DNA of 64,000 nt from assembly GCF_000004075.3 (NCBI RefSeq), contig NC_026657.2, positions 2,294,001 through 2,358,000 on the forward strand. The letters are read 5' to 3'. This document shows, in pieces, positions 12,149 to 23,675 of this stretch (the first letter of the stretch is position 1; each line of letters begins with the position of its first letter). The DNA is from Cucumis sativus. Taxonomy: Eukaryota; Streptophyta; Magnoliopsida; Cucurbitales; Cucurbitaceae. The notes under the pieces are model-generated. The model was not told where the DNA came from and did no database searches. It saw only the letters and a program-made list of their open reading frames with translations. The position numbers and the translations under genes are program-made.

Positions 12149-15100
12149 TTAAATTGGTATTGGATCGAGAACTAAAGATATGACAATACGTTTGGTTTCT
12201 CCATCTGAACATGTATATCCATCTTCATCTTTATAGAAAGTTTCCGAGAGTCTAGCAAGATTTAAAACACTTTTAAAAATAGTGTTTGGAACATCCTCGA
12301 TAGATTCCACGTAATCTTCAATTATATTCTTCCAAGCATTTGCAACTTGCTTCTCTAATAATTCTCGTATCGCCTCTTTTTCTAATACGTTATATTGCAT
12401 CATGTAACATTCTACGGCGGAAGCAACATGACCTCTTTCTTGTTCAAACTATACATCAAAAACAAAATAATTAGAGACAAAAACATGTCCAAATCTCCTC
12501 TTCATATTTTATAATTAAATTGGGATATTTTGGTATTGAAATTTGACGACGAGTGGACATACGTATTCAAATAAGTTAAACTCTAGTTATGATATTTTTA
12601 GATATGTAGTAAATTATAATAATTAGAAATAATCAAAATTTTAAACTTAATCACATCAACTACCCTAACAAACTTAATAAATGATCACTTAACCTAAGTA
12701 TTCAAAAAAGAAAATTTAGAGTTTAAGAACAATTATTTCAAATAATGAATATAATTTTGGTACCTTATGAGAAACGATATCATTCATGATCCTACCAATA
12801 ACTCCTGCCCCAATAAGGGATTTGGGGTCACTCTCTATCCATTCAAAGGCCTCAATGGAAGCAACATTTCCCATACCAAGAAATGAAATGGGAGAAAACA
12901 ACGAGTAGCAAGCAGTTATTCTTCCAACCCTTAAGTACTCCTCTATTGTTGGTGTATACTCTTCTTTATACCATTTTGCTTCAAAGAAGTAGTTTCTAGC
13001 CTGTCTTTTCATCTGTACAATATGCAAATAATTAAACAAAAAACAATATACTAAAAAGAGGAAACAATATAAAGCGTATGTGAACTAGAATAAGACTATT
13101 AAGAATATAAATACTTTATGTTAGTTAAATTATGTTCGTGTTATTGCAATTTTTTTAAGCAGATTAGAAAAGAGAGTGTGTACATGAACATAGCTTAACA
13201 ATAATATAAACATGCGATATTTATATATAATACTTGAGATCCTTCACATTAGGTGGAAAGTTAAAATTATCTCTATGTCTCTATAGTTATTCATTGTAGT
13301 TTTTGTTATTTAAAATGTTCGTTTTAGTTTCTATATTGATAATTTTTAATTATTTTGATAACCAAAATGAATATTTTAAATGGAAGCAAACAAAAATTAT
13401 ATTTTACTCTGAGATGATGATGAAGAATGAAATGTAAGACAAGGGAAAAAATAATACGGCTTCTTTTGCATAATATATGGCATAAGGATTGTCATATTTG
13501 CTAATATCTCGTTCAATTCCCTCGAAAGTTTCTAATAAAGCTTCATAGTATACTTTCATGTATTCTGGAAGCCCCTTAATGCAAGTGTCATCCCACCTAA
13601 AAAATGTAGGAAAAAAATCAAAGCTAACACAAAATACTAGACGATAAATGTGTTAGTTACATTCTGAACAGAAGAGAAGAACAATATTATTAGTTATACT
13701 TTTGTTTTGTAGTATTAGACAACAAATTCAAGGTATTCTAGAAGGATAATTTAGAGGATCGAAGGCAAACCTTTCAATTGCATGGATGAAGAGTTGGAGT
13801 TCTTCAAAAGTAGCATACAGATCATAGATATCATCCATAATAGAAGTAAGGACAACAATTTTGGTTATAATTGTTCGACCAAGAGAGTATTTGGGCTCAA
13901 AGTATATTCCCAATGCCCAAATATAACATTCCACACATCGATCTCTTGCAAAGCTTAGTTTTTCCATCAACTTCCACTCTTTCCACCACCTAAATTAATT
14001 TTTATACATAAAAACACATAGAGATTAATTAAATTTCGTATATATAACATATGTGCGTATGTGTTCAACATTGATGTAAAAGTTAGATAAACTTTATGAA
14101 AAATGTATTTGTTATGTTTTAATTAGAAATTTAGTAAACAAAGTATTGTATCATGTCTAAAAGGTTTGATATAAAAAAATGAAAATGATGGAGAGGTATA
14201 TATGTAGGGTTTAATGGTATTTAATGGTTGAGTATTTGTTGTTTATAATTTCGTCCCTAATTAGACAAAAAAAAAAAAAAAAATAGAATTGTTAGTTGAA
14301 AAACATATTATGAACTTATTTTATTTTTAGTTTTATGTTCTTTCTCTTAAATTTCATACCTTAATTTTCTAGAAATACTTAAATTTTAGTCCAATTCTAA
14401 AATTGCAAAAACAAGTTTTTGTAACTATTTTTTTTAGTTCTCAAAATTTTGAATTTACATACTTTAATAATTGTCTATCGTGTAACTTTGTCTAAAAGGA
14501 AATTTGAAATTTTTTTAAAAAATAAAAAATTGGTGTGCAGTAGAGTGTACGCTAATCATTGTTCTATATTTTATAAGTTTTATTTTTGAGAAAAAAAAAG
14601 TTAGACATCACATTTGAGTGTTTAAAATGGAAGTCAAAATTTGAAAGCTAAAAGAAGAATAAAAAATGTAGATTATTTCAAAAACTCGTTTCTTTTCTTT
14701 TAGAAATCGGCTAATAGTATTCAAAGTTTTGTATAGAAAATATGAAAACCACAAATAAAAAATTGGAAAAAAAACAAACTCAATAATTTTTCAAAAATCA
14801 AATAATTATCAACCAAACCTTAAAACAGTTCTAATGTGGTATATTAAAAAACATAAACTTATAGTTTAAATGAGATTTTTGAAATATATGATGCTCACCT
14901 TGAGATTTCATGAAGTTCTTTTTGGTAAAGCTTTTGCAAGCAATTATAATCAAGCTTCGCAAAGCAAAGCAGAGTAGGGTTATGCAATGGATCTTCCTCG
15001 TAAGAAGATATGTAATTCCTTGATGCAAGCCTCGGCATGGCTTTAAAGAAAGGCCATTTCAATGCATAGCTTATTTCTTTATCTTCATGGCCTCCCTTAC

Positions 15101-18100
15101 TATTATTAATGGTTGCTCTTAAGTTTGTGGTTGTGAAAGCGAATGCTCGCTCGAGTATTTCTTCTCCATGCATTCGCATATGACATGCTTCATACAAACT
15201 TAACATTCCTTTTACGTCTTTCGTAAGTGTTTCTTTGAAATTTCCTTCATCGTTGGTAAACTTGTTGAAGATATCTGTTTTTCAATTAGAGATAATGAAC
15301 AATTAGTACTTGACATTAACTTAACACAAGTCATTTGGTCATGTTTTCGAGTTAGTTTTTTTTTTTTCTTTTAAAAGTGTTTGGCATCATTATTATATAT
15401 TGTTTACCATGTTTCTCGTAATTTTTTATTTCTAAAGAAAATGTTTCAATCCAACGTTATCTGTGGGAGTTTTGAAAATAATATAAAATTAAGGTCTCAT
15501 TTGGTTCGTGATCTATTTTGTAAAATGAACCAAAATATATACAAAATATAATAAAATATTATAATCTATCTCTAATAAATCGCGATAGACCAAGATAGAC
15601 TACTATTTGTATCATGAATATTAGTTTATCTCGACCTACCACAAATCACAAATAAATTGTGATATTTGCTATATTTGTAAATAATTTTAAAAGTTTTATC
15701 ATTGAAAATAATTTTCCCTTTTATTTTTATATTTCTATTCTAAAAACATATTTAAAAAATGGTTTTTTTTCAAAATATAATTAAAACACCCATTTATTAT
15801 TTTCCTTATCAAATACATAATAAATTAAGTTATTGTTTTTAAATATATCAAAATAAATCAAAATATGATACAAATATAGCAATAAATTTCTCATATTTGT
15901 CATATTTATAAATATTTTAAACAATTTTGTCATATAAAATAATTTACCAATTTAGAAACTAGTTACTAAAGTTTTTTTTTTTTTTCCTTTTCTGCCCATA
16001 GAGCAAATTTCATTTACTACTAAACTTGTATATTTTTATAAGTTTTCAATAAAATAAAACAATAACTCTTTAAAGCTTGGGGGATAATAGAGAGAATTCA
16101 AGTTGAATATAAATATAAATAAAAATCGAGGATAAATAAGTGACAATAACTTACCACATGAGATAGAGTATCTTTGTTGTCTAAGTAAACGAAACCTAAG
16201 AGAAACAGTGTGAATATCTTCATTACTTTCACTAGTAATGCGATTGTTATAATTCATATAAACACGATCGAGTGCTTCTTTAATCTCGATATCGAAATGA
16301 TAAGCTAATCCCAACCGTTGGATCAAGTCGATGAAGATTAGTTGTTCCAAAGGCTTCTCAACACAAGTAATCAACATTTTTCTTACTTCCTCCATTTCTT
16401 CCACTTTTTTTTCAACTTCATCTTCCATTTTCTAAGAAAAAATAATAATAGAAAAGATTAAGAGATAAAAGTAATGTTGAACTCCATCTAATTATATATA
16501 TTTAGAAAAAGTTCTCAATAATACCTAAGAAAATTATTGTAAATAGTTAACATGATAAAATTTTAGATTCTATCAATGATAAACATTGATAGATTATTTG
16601 TATTTATCAGTGTACTGATAGATATTGATAGAAGTCTATACAAGATGACGGAAGAATATACTATCTCACAAAAATTCTTATTATATACACGATTTTTATT
16701 TTATTATATCCTATCAAAACAACTTTTTCTAATGAGATAACCTATTTTAATTAATTTATGTAGAATAAAAAGAAAATATTCCCTAGTGACAAACAACTTT
16801 ATTTTTTTGCTACCCAAACTCGAGGCAACCCCTGAAAATTTCTGCACTACCAAAACACCTTGATTTGGGCACATAACTCAACTTGATTTCGAACATATAC
16901 AAAAGTAGATATATCAAAACAAAAATATCTAAATGTCAAGTACAATTAAATAGATATTCTCAATGAATCACATAAAAAATTGTCATGAAATTAAGTGGTA
17001 AAAACAAAACAAAATATAGAGAAAGATTGATATACAAATATATATGCCTGATTCATTAAGAGTGTGTTAGTATCCACAAGGTAGGTAAAGAACAATATTA
17101 TTCAAGAGAATGTTTTCATAATACAAACAATCGGTCTCACTAAAATTAGAGAGTTTATACAGTGCAATTCTCTAAATTTTAAGTAGTCATAGTAGTAAAC
17201 AGCGATAAATAATTAAGTATGTTAAGTACGAATTCTCTTAATACGTTTCGAAACTAAAACAAGAAGTTTAAAGACAAATTAAAAGGTTAGTAAAGCTTAA
17301 AAACCATAAGAAGAAAAAAAAAACAATGAATTAGCCCGTTTGATAACGTTTTCGTTCCCTATTTCCTATTTTTGTTTTCATTTTTTTAAGAAACTGATGT
17401 GTTTGGTAACGTTCATTGTTTTTTTGTTCTAAAAATAGTAGAAATGTTCCCCATTTTATAAAAAATTATTAGGAAAAAATAGTTTCTTTCATTCCGTTTC
17501 TTAATTATTTCTATTGGTTTTCTCTATTTTTTTTCCAAATTATTTTTATTGGTTTCATTTTCCTTTTTCTCAATTATTTTTCTATTTTCTTTTCCTTTTT
17601 CCATTTTCTTCTCTACCCGATTTCTTTTTTCTTCCTATCTCCATCTTCTTCCCCAAATAACCACTCTCCACGTGATTTTCCTTTTATTTCTCTTATCTTA
17701 ATCGTCTTTCCCAGATAACCATCATCTTCCTCTTCCTTTCATCGTCTTCGTTGTTTTCTTCTTCGTCTCTCATCGTCTTCCTCTACACAACATCTTCCTC
17801 TTCACCAGATCTGGGTTTTCCTCTTCCTCTTTGTGCGGATTGAGTTTTCGTTGTAGGTTTTCACTAGATCTGTATTTATTTTTTTATATTTAATGGAGGA
17901 CATATATTTTTGTTTAATTTTTAATTGAATTAGATGTGAATAAAATAAAAAATAAATCTGGAAGAAAATCAGAAAACAAGAAATAGTTATCAAACATAGT
18001 CATGTTTCTTATTCTAAAAAAGAAAAGAAACATGAAATAGATAACAAAGAACAGAGAACAAAAAATAATAGAAAACAAAAAACAGAAAACGAGAACGTTA

Positions 18101-18287
18101 CCAAAAGGACCAAGTATTTAGAACGAAAAGTTGAAATATGTAAGATGTTATTATAAGAAAAGAAGAAAAAGAAAAAGATGAGCACCATGGTTTCAAAAGT
18201 ACTGGAAAGAAAGTAATCTCCCCATATATTTGGTGGAAAGTTTGCTGATCTTCTACCATCACCATTCATGGATGATACACTACTCAT
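12149..18287 (-). CDS. Sesquiterpene synthase, TPS-a type, 7 exons, apparently intact
   Basis: Exons on the minus strand: 18186-18287, 16155-16431, 14899-15274, 13771-13989, 13458-13596, 12764-13012 and 12149-12448. They sum to 1662 nt, encoding 553 aa, in the seven-exon layout usual for TPS-a/TPS-b genes. The N-terminus has no plastid peptide. RR-x8-W (R12, R13, W22) is within RRSANFPPNIWGDYFLSS, RDR is at 267-269, DDIYD at 304-308, and the NSE/DTE metal motif N448/S452/E456 reads NDIVSHKFE across the exon 6/7 joint. All are uninterrupted, so the enzyme should bind the Mg-diphosphate of farnesyl diphosphate in the cytosol and make a cyclic or acyclic sesquiterpene. The product cannot be predicted. 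The first donor (ATG|GTGCTC) is canonical only in GT and is the least certain joint. Intron 1 (16432-18185) carries a fold-back transposon. The start is the only ATG in frame after the TATA box. Confidence 0.93.
13290..13420. repeat. Small AT-rich fold-back region in a TPS intron
   Basis: The intron between exons 5 and 6 contains the pair TTTAAAATGTTCGTTTTAG and AAAATGAATATTTTAAATG in opposite orientation, with similar sequence around them, resembling a small MITE remnant. Borders are approximate and no target duplication was found. Confidence 0.3.
15516..15715. repeat. Fold-back repeat, ATAGCAAAA/TTTTGCTAT family (TPS intron 2)
   Basis: Divergent copy of a dispersed palindromic repeat seen many times in this window. 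The left side has AAATGAACCAAAATAT, the right side TTTGCTATATTTGTAAATA, and the centre holds ATCGCGATAGACCAAGATAG. It lies inside a terpene synthase intron. A second, weaker copy may follow at about 15840-15945. Confidence 0.55.
16556..16645. repeat. Core fragment of the ATAGCAAAA fold-back family (TPS intron 1)
   Basis: Contains the central palindromic part of the family, ATTCTATCAATGATAAACAT followed by alternating TGATAGA/TCTATCA-like words, but not clear outer ends. It lies about 125 nt downstream of exon 2 in the reverse sense, inside intron 1 of the terpene synthase gene. Confidence 0.5.
17334..18110. mobile_element. Non-autonomous fold-back DNA transposon in TPS intron 1 (about 777 bp)
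   Basis: The left end reads GCCCGTTTGATAACGTTTTC and the reverse complement of the right end reads GTCCTTTTGGTAACGTTCTC. The similarity continues inward (GTGTTTGGTAACGTT against ATGTTTGATAACTA), so the terminal inverted repeats run to roughly 100 bp or more with mismatches. The middle is pyrimidine-rich (CTTCCTCTTCCTTTCATCG) and encodes nothing. Ends resemble hAT- or Mutator-type MITEs common in dicots. I could not find a matching target duplication. Its right end is only about 75 bp from the first TPS exon. Confidence 0.65.
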
Positions 18288-18390
18288 TCGTTGAGGAACA
18301 AGTAGTAAACATGAAAATTGTTGAGTATTTCTTTTTCTCTCTCCAAAGAAAACTTTGGTTGGAAGTGAAAACAACTCTACAAAGCTTCTA

Positions 18391-18401
18391 ATTTATTTAT
18401 A
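18391..18401 (-). promoter_or_regulatory. TATA box of the sesquiterpene synthase gene
   Basis: TATAAATAAAT on the minus strand, about 105 bp upstream of the start codon. It predicts a transcription start near 18365 and a leader of about 80 nt without an upstream ATG. Confidence 0.6.
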
Positions 18402-18419
18402 GAGTTTTATTGTGCAAGA

Positions 18420-19320
18420 AAGATACTAAATACTAATAAAAATAAAAAACTTGTTAATGGTTCTATCAAGCTTATCCAATTAGCTTGTTTTCTTGTCATA
18501 TTCCACTAATTTTCTTTTATTTATTTAGTACAACCATCACACGCAACAATAATTTTTATTATATTTATAAATATTTTGATTCATTTTGTAATATTTGAAA
18601 ATTATTTTTTGGAAGAAATTCATACTTTTAACATTTTCAAAAATATTTTTTAGATTAAAATACATTTTGATGCAAGTACTTTGAAATTTGTTTAATTTTA
18701 GTCATTGCATTTTCAAATGTTCAATTATATTTTTCGGTGCAATTTTTTATTAAAAAATTAATTAAACAATCAAAATAATTAAGAACACACCATGTGAATA
18801 TATTTTTAAATTTTTAGTGAAAATATTAATAAAAAAAATGAAGAACTACACAAACAAACTAGTAGTAGGAATTCCATTTAAGATTTATTGAATGTTTGGG
18901 AACTAAAATTGAATAAATTTTAAAATATTTGAATAAGAATGATATTTTAAGGTAAATTTTATAATTAATTAAAGATACTTTAAAAACTAAATACACATAT
19001 TATAGTGTTATGTAAATTCCAGTCCAAAAGTGTTTTTTTTTTTTCTAAATTTATTTTATTCATTTTAATTATTATAGGCCCAAGTTGATTTTATCTTTAT
19101 GTGACACAAGATGCTTTTACCTTTGGGAGAAGTGCAATAAATTAGTACACATTTTTAGGTATAGACTCAAGTATTATATATTATGTTATTTTTTGTATTC
19201 TTGGGAAATAGACAAAACTATCACTATTTCCATTTTATATTTAAAAAACACCATATTTTAAAACTCATAATTTTATTTTTTTCAATTAATCTTGATGGAG
19301 ATCTATTCCGAGATTTTTTC
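18420..19320. other. Upstream region of the TPS gene, AT-rich
   Basis: This region includes the distal promoter of the terpene synthase. It is AT-rich, with no open frame and no repeat ends that I can define. Confidence 0.4.
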
Positions 19321-19327
19321 CAAAATT

Positions 19328-19523
19328 TTTAAGAAACTATTTTAATAAATTTTTCAGTCTATCTCAATCAAGATTACCATCAAAATAGTGATATAGTAAT
19401 TAATGACTGAGATATAGTCTCCCTTTATTGAGATTATCACTGAGAAGTATTTCAATCATTTGCTATATTACTATCTCGATTGAGAGAGGTTGAGAAATTT
19501 TATTGAAATAGATTTTAGACCTT
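19328..19523. mobile_element. Small palindromic MITE-like element (about 195 bp)
   Basis: The left arm contains TTTTTCAGTCTATCTCAATC and the reverse complement of the right arm contains TTTCTCAACCTCTCTCAATC. Both arms extend outward through AATAAATTT/AATAAAATTT-like sequence. An inner pair (GTGATATAGTAA and TTGCTATATTAC) adds to the palindrome. There is no coding capacity. Size and structure fit a fold-back MITE. Borders are approximate. Confidence 0.55.
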
Positions 19524-19651
19524 ATCAAAAATGAAAAATAAAAATGTCGATAACTTTTTTTATCAATTTTTTCTAGAAGTGCCTTGCATTTCGATCACGG
19601 GAACTCAACTTTCAAAATATTCAAATATCTGTAGAATAAACACTCATGTTT

Positions 19652-19671
19652 TTTATTATTATTATTATTAT

Positions 19672-19762
<91 letters not shown>
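19652..19762. repeat. (TTA)n-(AAT)n microsatellite
   Basis: About seven TTA units switch without a break into about thirty AAT units, making a perfect palindrome at the junction near 19672. The open frames over it (poly-Asn on plus, poly-Tyr on minus) are artefacts of the repeat. Confidence 0.97.
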
Positions 19763-22700
19763 GGAATAGTAATAGTGCATTTTTTAAAATGTTAAAATGT
19801 GAGCTTACTTAGCAATTAATTAAATGATTTTGCCAAGTTATTAAATGGAGTAACTTTTTCTCTAATATTCCTCATCAACAATCCAACACTCTGATAAGTT
19901 AATAGACGATTTAGATATATTTTGTAAACATGACAACCTAAAATGTAATTTTTGAAATCTTAACTACCATATAAAGATCAACTCAAACTACTTTTTTTTA
20001 TTTTTCTATATTTAAATGTAATAGTACGAAAAATGTGTCATCTAATTCTGCTTTATTTAGACTCGTTATACGTTATACGATTTTTACATTTCAATTTGAT
20101 TACTTTATAGGTTTCAAGAGTTAAAGAGGTAGTATCAAACATTATTATGGGTAAATTGGAGTTAAAATAGATTGATTTGGAGTCCTAAAGAAGACATTAG
20201 AAATTGCTATTAAAAGAGAGGTGGAAAATCTACATTTGTGTGATAGCGTTGTAGAGCCATCACACGGATATAAACTGTAGTTTTAGTTTTTAGGTTATAT
20301 CTTTTGATTCAGGTGATCGTTTTAGGCGTATGACCGTTCTTTGTTTTGTTTTTCTGCCCTCTATCTATCTACAACATTAGATTTTAGATTTATTCTTCAT
20401 TTATTCTCTATAATAAAACAAAAGTAACGTGGATTTCTATCTTTTTCACCATTATGAAAAGATAAGATCTTTGTTCTTGAGGATTTTGGAGGAACCCATT
20501 GTTCTTTTTTTTTTGGAGTATTTTTTTGACAATAGGATTGAGATTTCTTATCTATGAATTTTACGATTGAGTTATTGATTATTATGAAATACATTTTCTA
20601 GTTACTGATTGACAACCAATGCTTGATTGTTGTGCAATTTCATGCTTTAAGATTAATGTATAATATATGACATATAATTGTATGTTAATCTCGAATAAGT
20701 AATAAGTTAGATAGACTTGTGATTTGTGGTCGACAACAAAAAATATTATTCTATTGATCTCGGAAAAACCATATTCAATTTCTTATTAGGCATTTTCTAT
20801 TAGAAATTTATCCTAGTATAATCGGTGAAGCCATTAGAATTTTTCTCATCTAATTAAAAGACTAATCAAAATGCAAATTGAACTGCAACCATTTGATACC
20901 CACTTTTAAATTTGAGGTATGTTTTAATTAATTCACTATAAGAGACTTGTTTGTGGATTAATCAAGAGATAAGATCATGTAACGTAACTATGTGAGATAC
21001 TAATACAACATCATACCAAATGATAAGATGTAATAAATGTAATAAAAGTAATTTAAATAACAACTTGAATTAAGATAGATAGAAACCAAAGTCTAAACAA
21101 AATTACATCATTTCGAAACTTCAATTTTTGGATAAATATATTTTTCCAAGACAATTAAATACCATTTAATGAAAAATTACAACGTTCCTATAATTAATTA
21201 CAATTCTATCTTCAAACTTTCAATTACATCACAACACTATGCAGTTAATTTCACGATAGTCAATACATTTTTGGCTTTTATCAAACTTTTATCAATAGAT
21301 CACTCAAATAAAGGGCTATGGACCATCAAAGGTTTAAGTTTCATACTTGTTGAAAATCCTAGAATTACTCTCCTTGTTAGGCATTTGAAGAAATTATTTA
21401 CAAAGTTCCTCATATCTCACATACTTCAAGAAGATAATTCTTTTGTTCAACTATCATTTCACAACTCCATATTTTAAGCGAATATGTCTTCTATTGCCAT
21501 GATACACTATTCTCCATATAACAGGGTATGAATCTCAATAAAATTATATTGGTATAGAGCCCCCACAATGGTACATCTGTCATTAGGCGTCTATATCATT
21601 CATACTCATGTCTCCATACAATGATAATTTTTTCATTAAGAACACATATCCACTGGTAAGGCTTACTTCGTTATTCTAAGTTACCCGTTTTGCATACATT
21701 ACCTCTCTAGGTATGGTAGACAATAATTAAAATGCAAACCAAAATCTATCGTAACCTTAAGATATCTCAATAAATGACGAAGAGCAATAAAATAATCTTA
21801 ATCAGAATTATGTGTATATAGGTACTCAATCTTCTCACAACATATACAATAACACATTTGTACAATTTATCAAAACATAGTACTTTCTATAATCTTTGCA
21901 TATTCAGATTGAGAAACACTATCTCATTTTATTTTCCTTGAAGCTCATACTAGCATCATAAGATGTTCTTACAAGAGCATCATTAAAATATCAGATTTCT
22001 TTAATAGTATTCAATGTGTGGTTGACATAAATAAAAACATTCTCAATAATACTACGTGCATCACATTTAGTCTCACATAAATATTTCACTTCAAAATGTG
22101 ATAACTTTATAGCATTACTAACATTTATGTTTGTATCACATAAATTATACCAACATACAAATATATAATCACACAATTAACTTCAAACAACTTTTAGTAA
22201 ACACATATATCAACAATTCACTTCTGATCAAGACATTGTTTACTAAATTGTTGTTAAAGTTTTTCTCGTTAAACTTTCAAAAACTAGTTAAAGACCATAA
22301 AGAAATTTGACTAGTTACCATTAGGAATACCATCTTTACATACACTTTTAGAGAACCACATACAACTACAATAAAAGCTTTTAAGGCTCTATAGTGGCTA
22401 ATTTAGTCATACGAGAACAAGAATCAAAACATTCTACATTTCACATTTGATTCAAAATATTTTTCATGAGTCTAAAGTTGCACCTATGTACTTATGATCA
22501 ATTTTCTTTTCTAATGTGGGACTTTGGCCGCATTCTCAATGATCCTTCTCTCGAACAAAGTTCCAACTGAACCTCCCCTAAAATCGACATCCAATTTGAT
22601 AAGCTAACTCCTCTCTAGAGCATAAAATGCCTATTCAACAGAGCTCAACCATGGATATAATATTGTGACTACTTTTAGGACGTTCCACTACACTTTTGTT

Positions 22701-23560
22701 CGACTTAAGGATTATATCAACAAGACTAAACCAGCTGGGACACGACTTTTATACCACTTATTACGGACTACTTGGGTATAAGCCCTCATGTCTTATAATC
22801 TATCACATATTTTATAGTTTAGACAATATCTTAAACTTCAATAAGATCCTATGAGCTTCATAAATAATGAATTTGCATATTTTATACTACTAGCGAACTT
22901 TAGTAATATGCAAATAATGTTGTATGACCAAACTTGATTACAAGTAACAGTAATACTTTCAATTTCATGAAAATTAATAACCAAATTACGTGACAATTCA
23001 TGATGTAAGTCATGCATAACTAAAAAAAATATGGCATACACTTCTACTCATCCTAACATGCTTAACTATATTTTGTTGTGCATAATTAGTGTGAATATGT
23101 GATCTTATATTTTTTTCGAGTGACATTCATAAAAAATTGAATATATCAAGAACTAATAATAAGTGTGAAAATTGAATGTAGTTCATTTGTCATCAAAGTG
23201 TATTAGTATATACTCATGAAGTTTGTACTTTGAACCTCCTTACTTAGTTATACTAAAAAAAGTTACTCTCGTTGATATGTTATTTTGTTTAGTAATATTT
23301 AAATATAAAAAGTCAACAATATAATCTTTACAAGTGGGATGCATATCAATATTTTCTAGTTAACTAAAATACATTTACAAAGTTCGACAAGATTTTATTT
23401 TAGATTATATCAACCATAAATCTATTTGTGTCTATCTAATATTTTCAACAATTTTACCATTTATAATTAATTCAATAAACCTAACACTTTTATATTGAGT
23501 TTAATTTAAAGTGTTTATTTATTTATATTTTTTAATAATAATTTTATGGTTTTAATTTTA
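19763..23560. other. Intergenic stretch with scattered repeat debris
   Basis: No gene was recognised. The open frame at 21169-21477 (102 codons) is AT-driven and does not resemble a family. The segment 22470-22800 has a higher GC share, with words such as AATGTGGGACTTTGG and ACTACTTGGGTATAAGCCC that I associate with interspersed plant repeats. Its type is unresolved. Confidence 0.4.
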
Positions 23561-23675
23561 TTTTAATAAAAACCATTGTGTTTGCCCCATTGCTGCGATT
23601 GTTCTTAAGAACAAAGAACTCAAAAGAGGAACAAGACGAAGATTTGGGAATCTTGAAGAGCGAAAACCACCGAAA

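Noticed and set aside
19531..19812. Poly-asparagine and poly-tyrosine open frames
   Set aside because: They are produced entirely by the (TTA)n/(AAT)n microsatellite.
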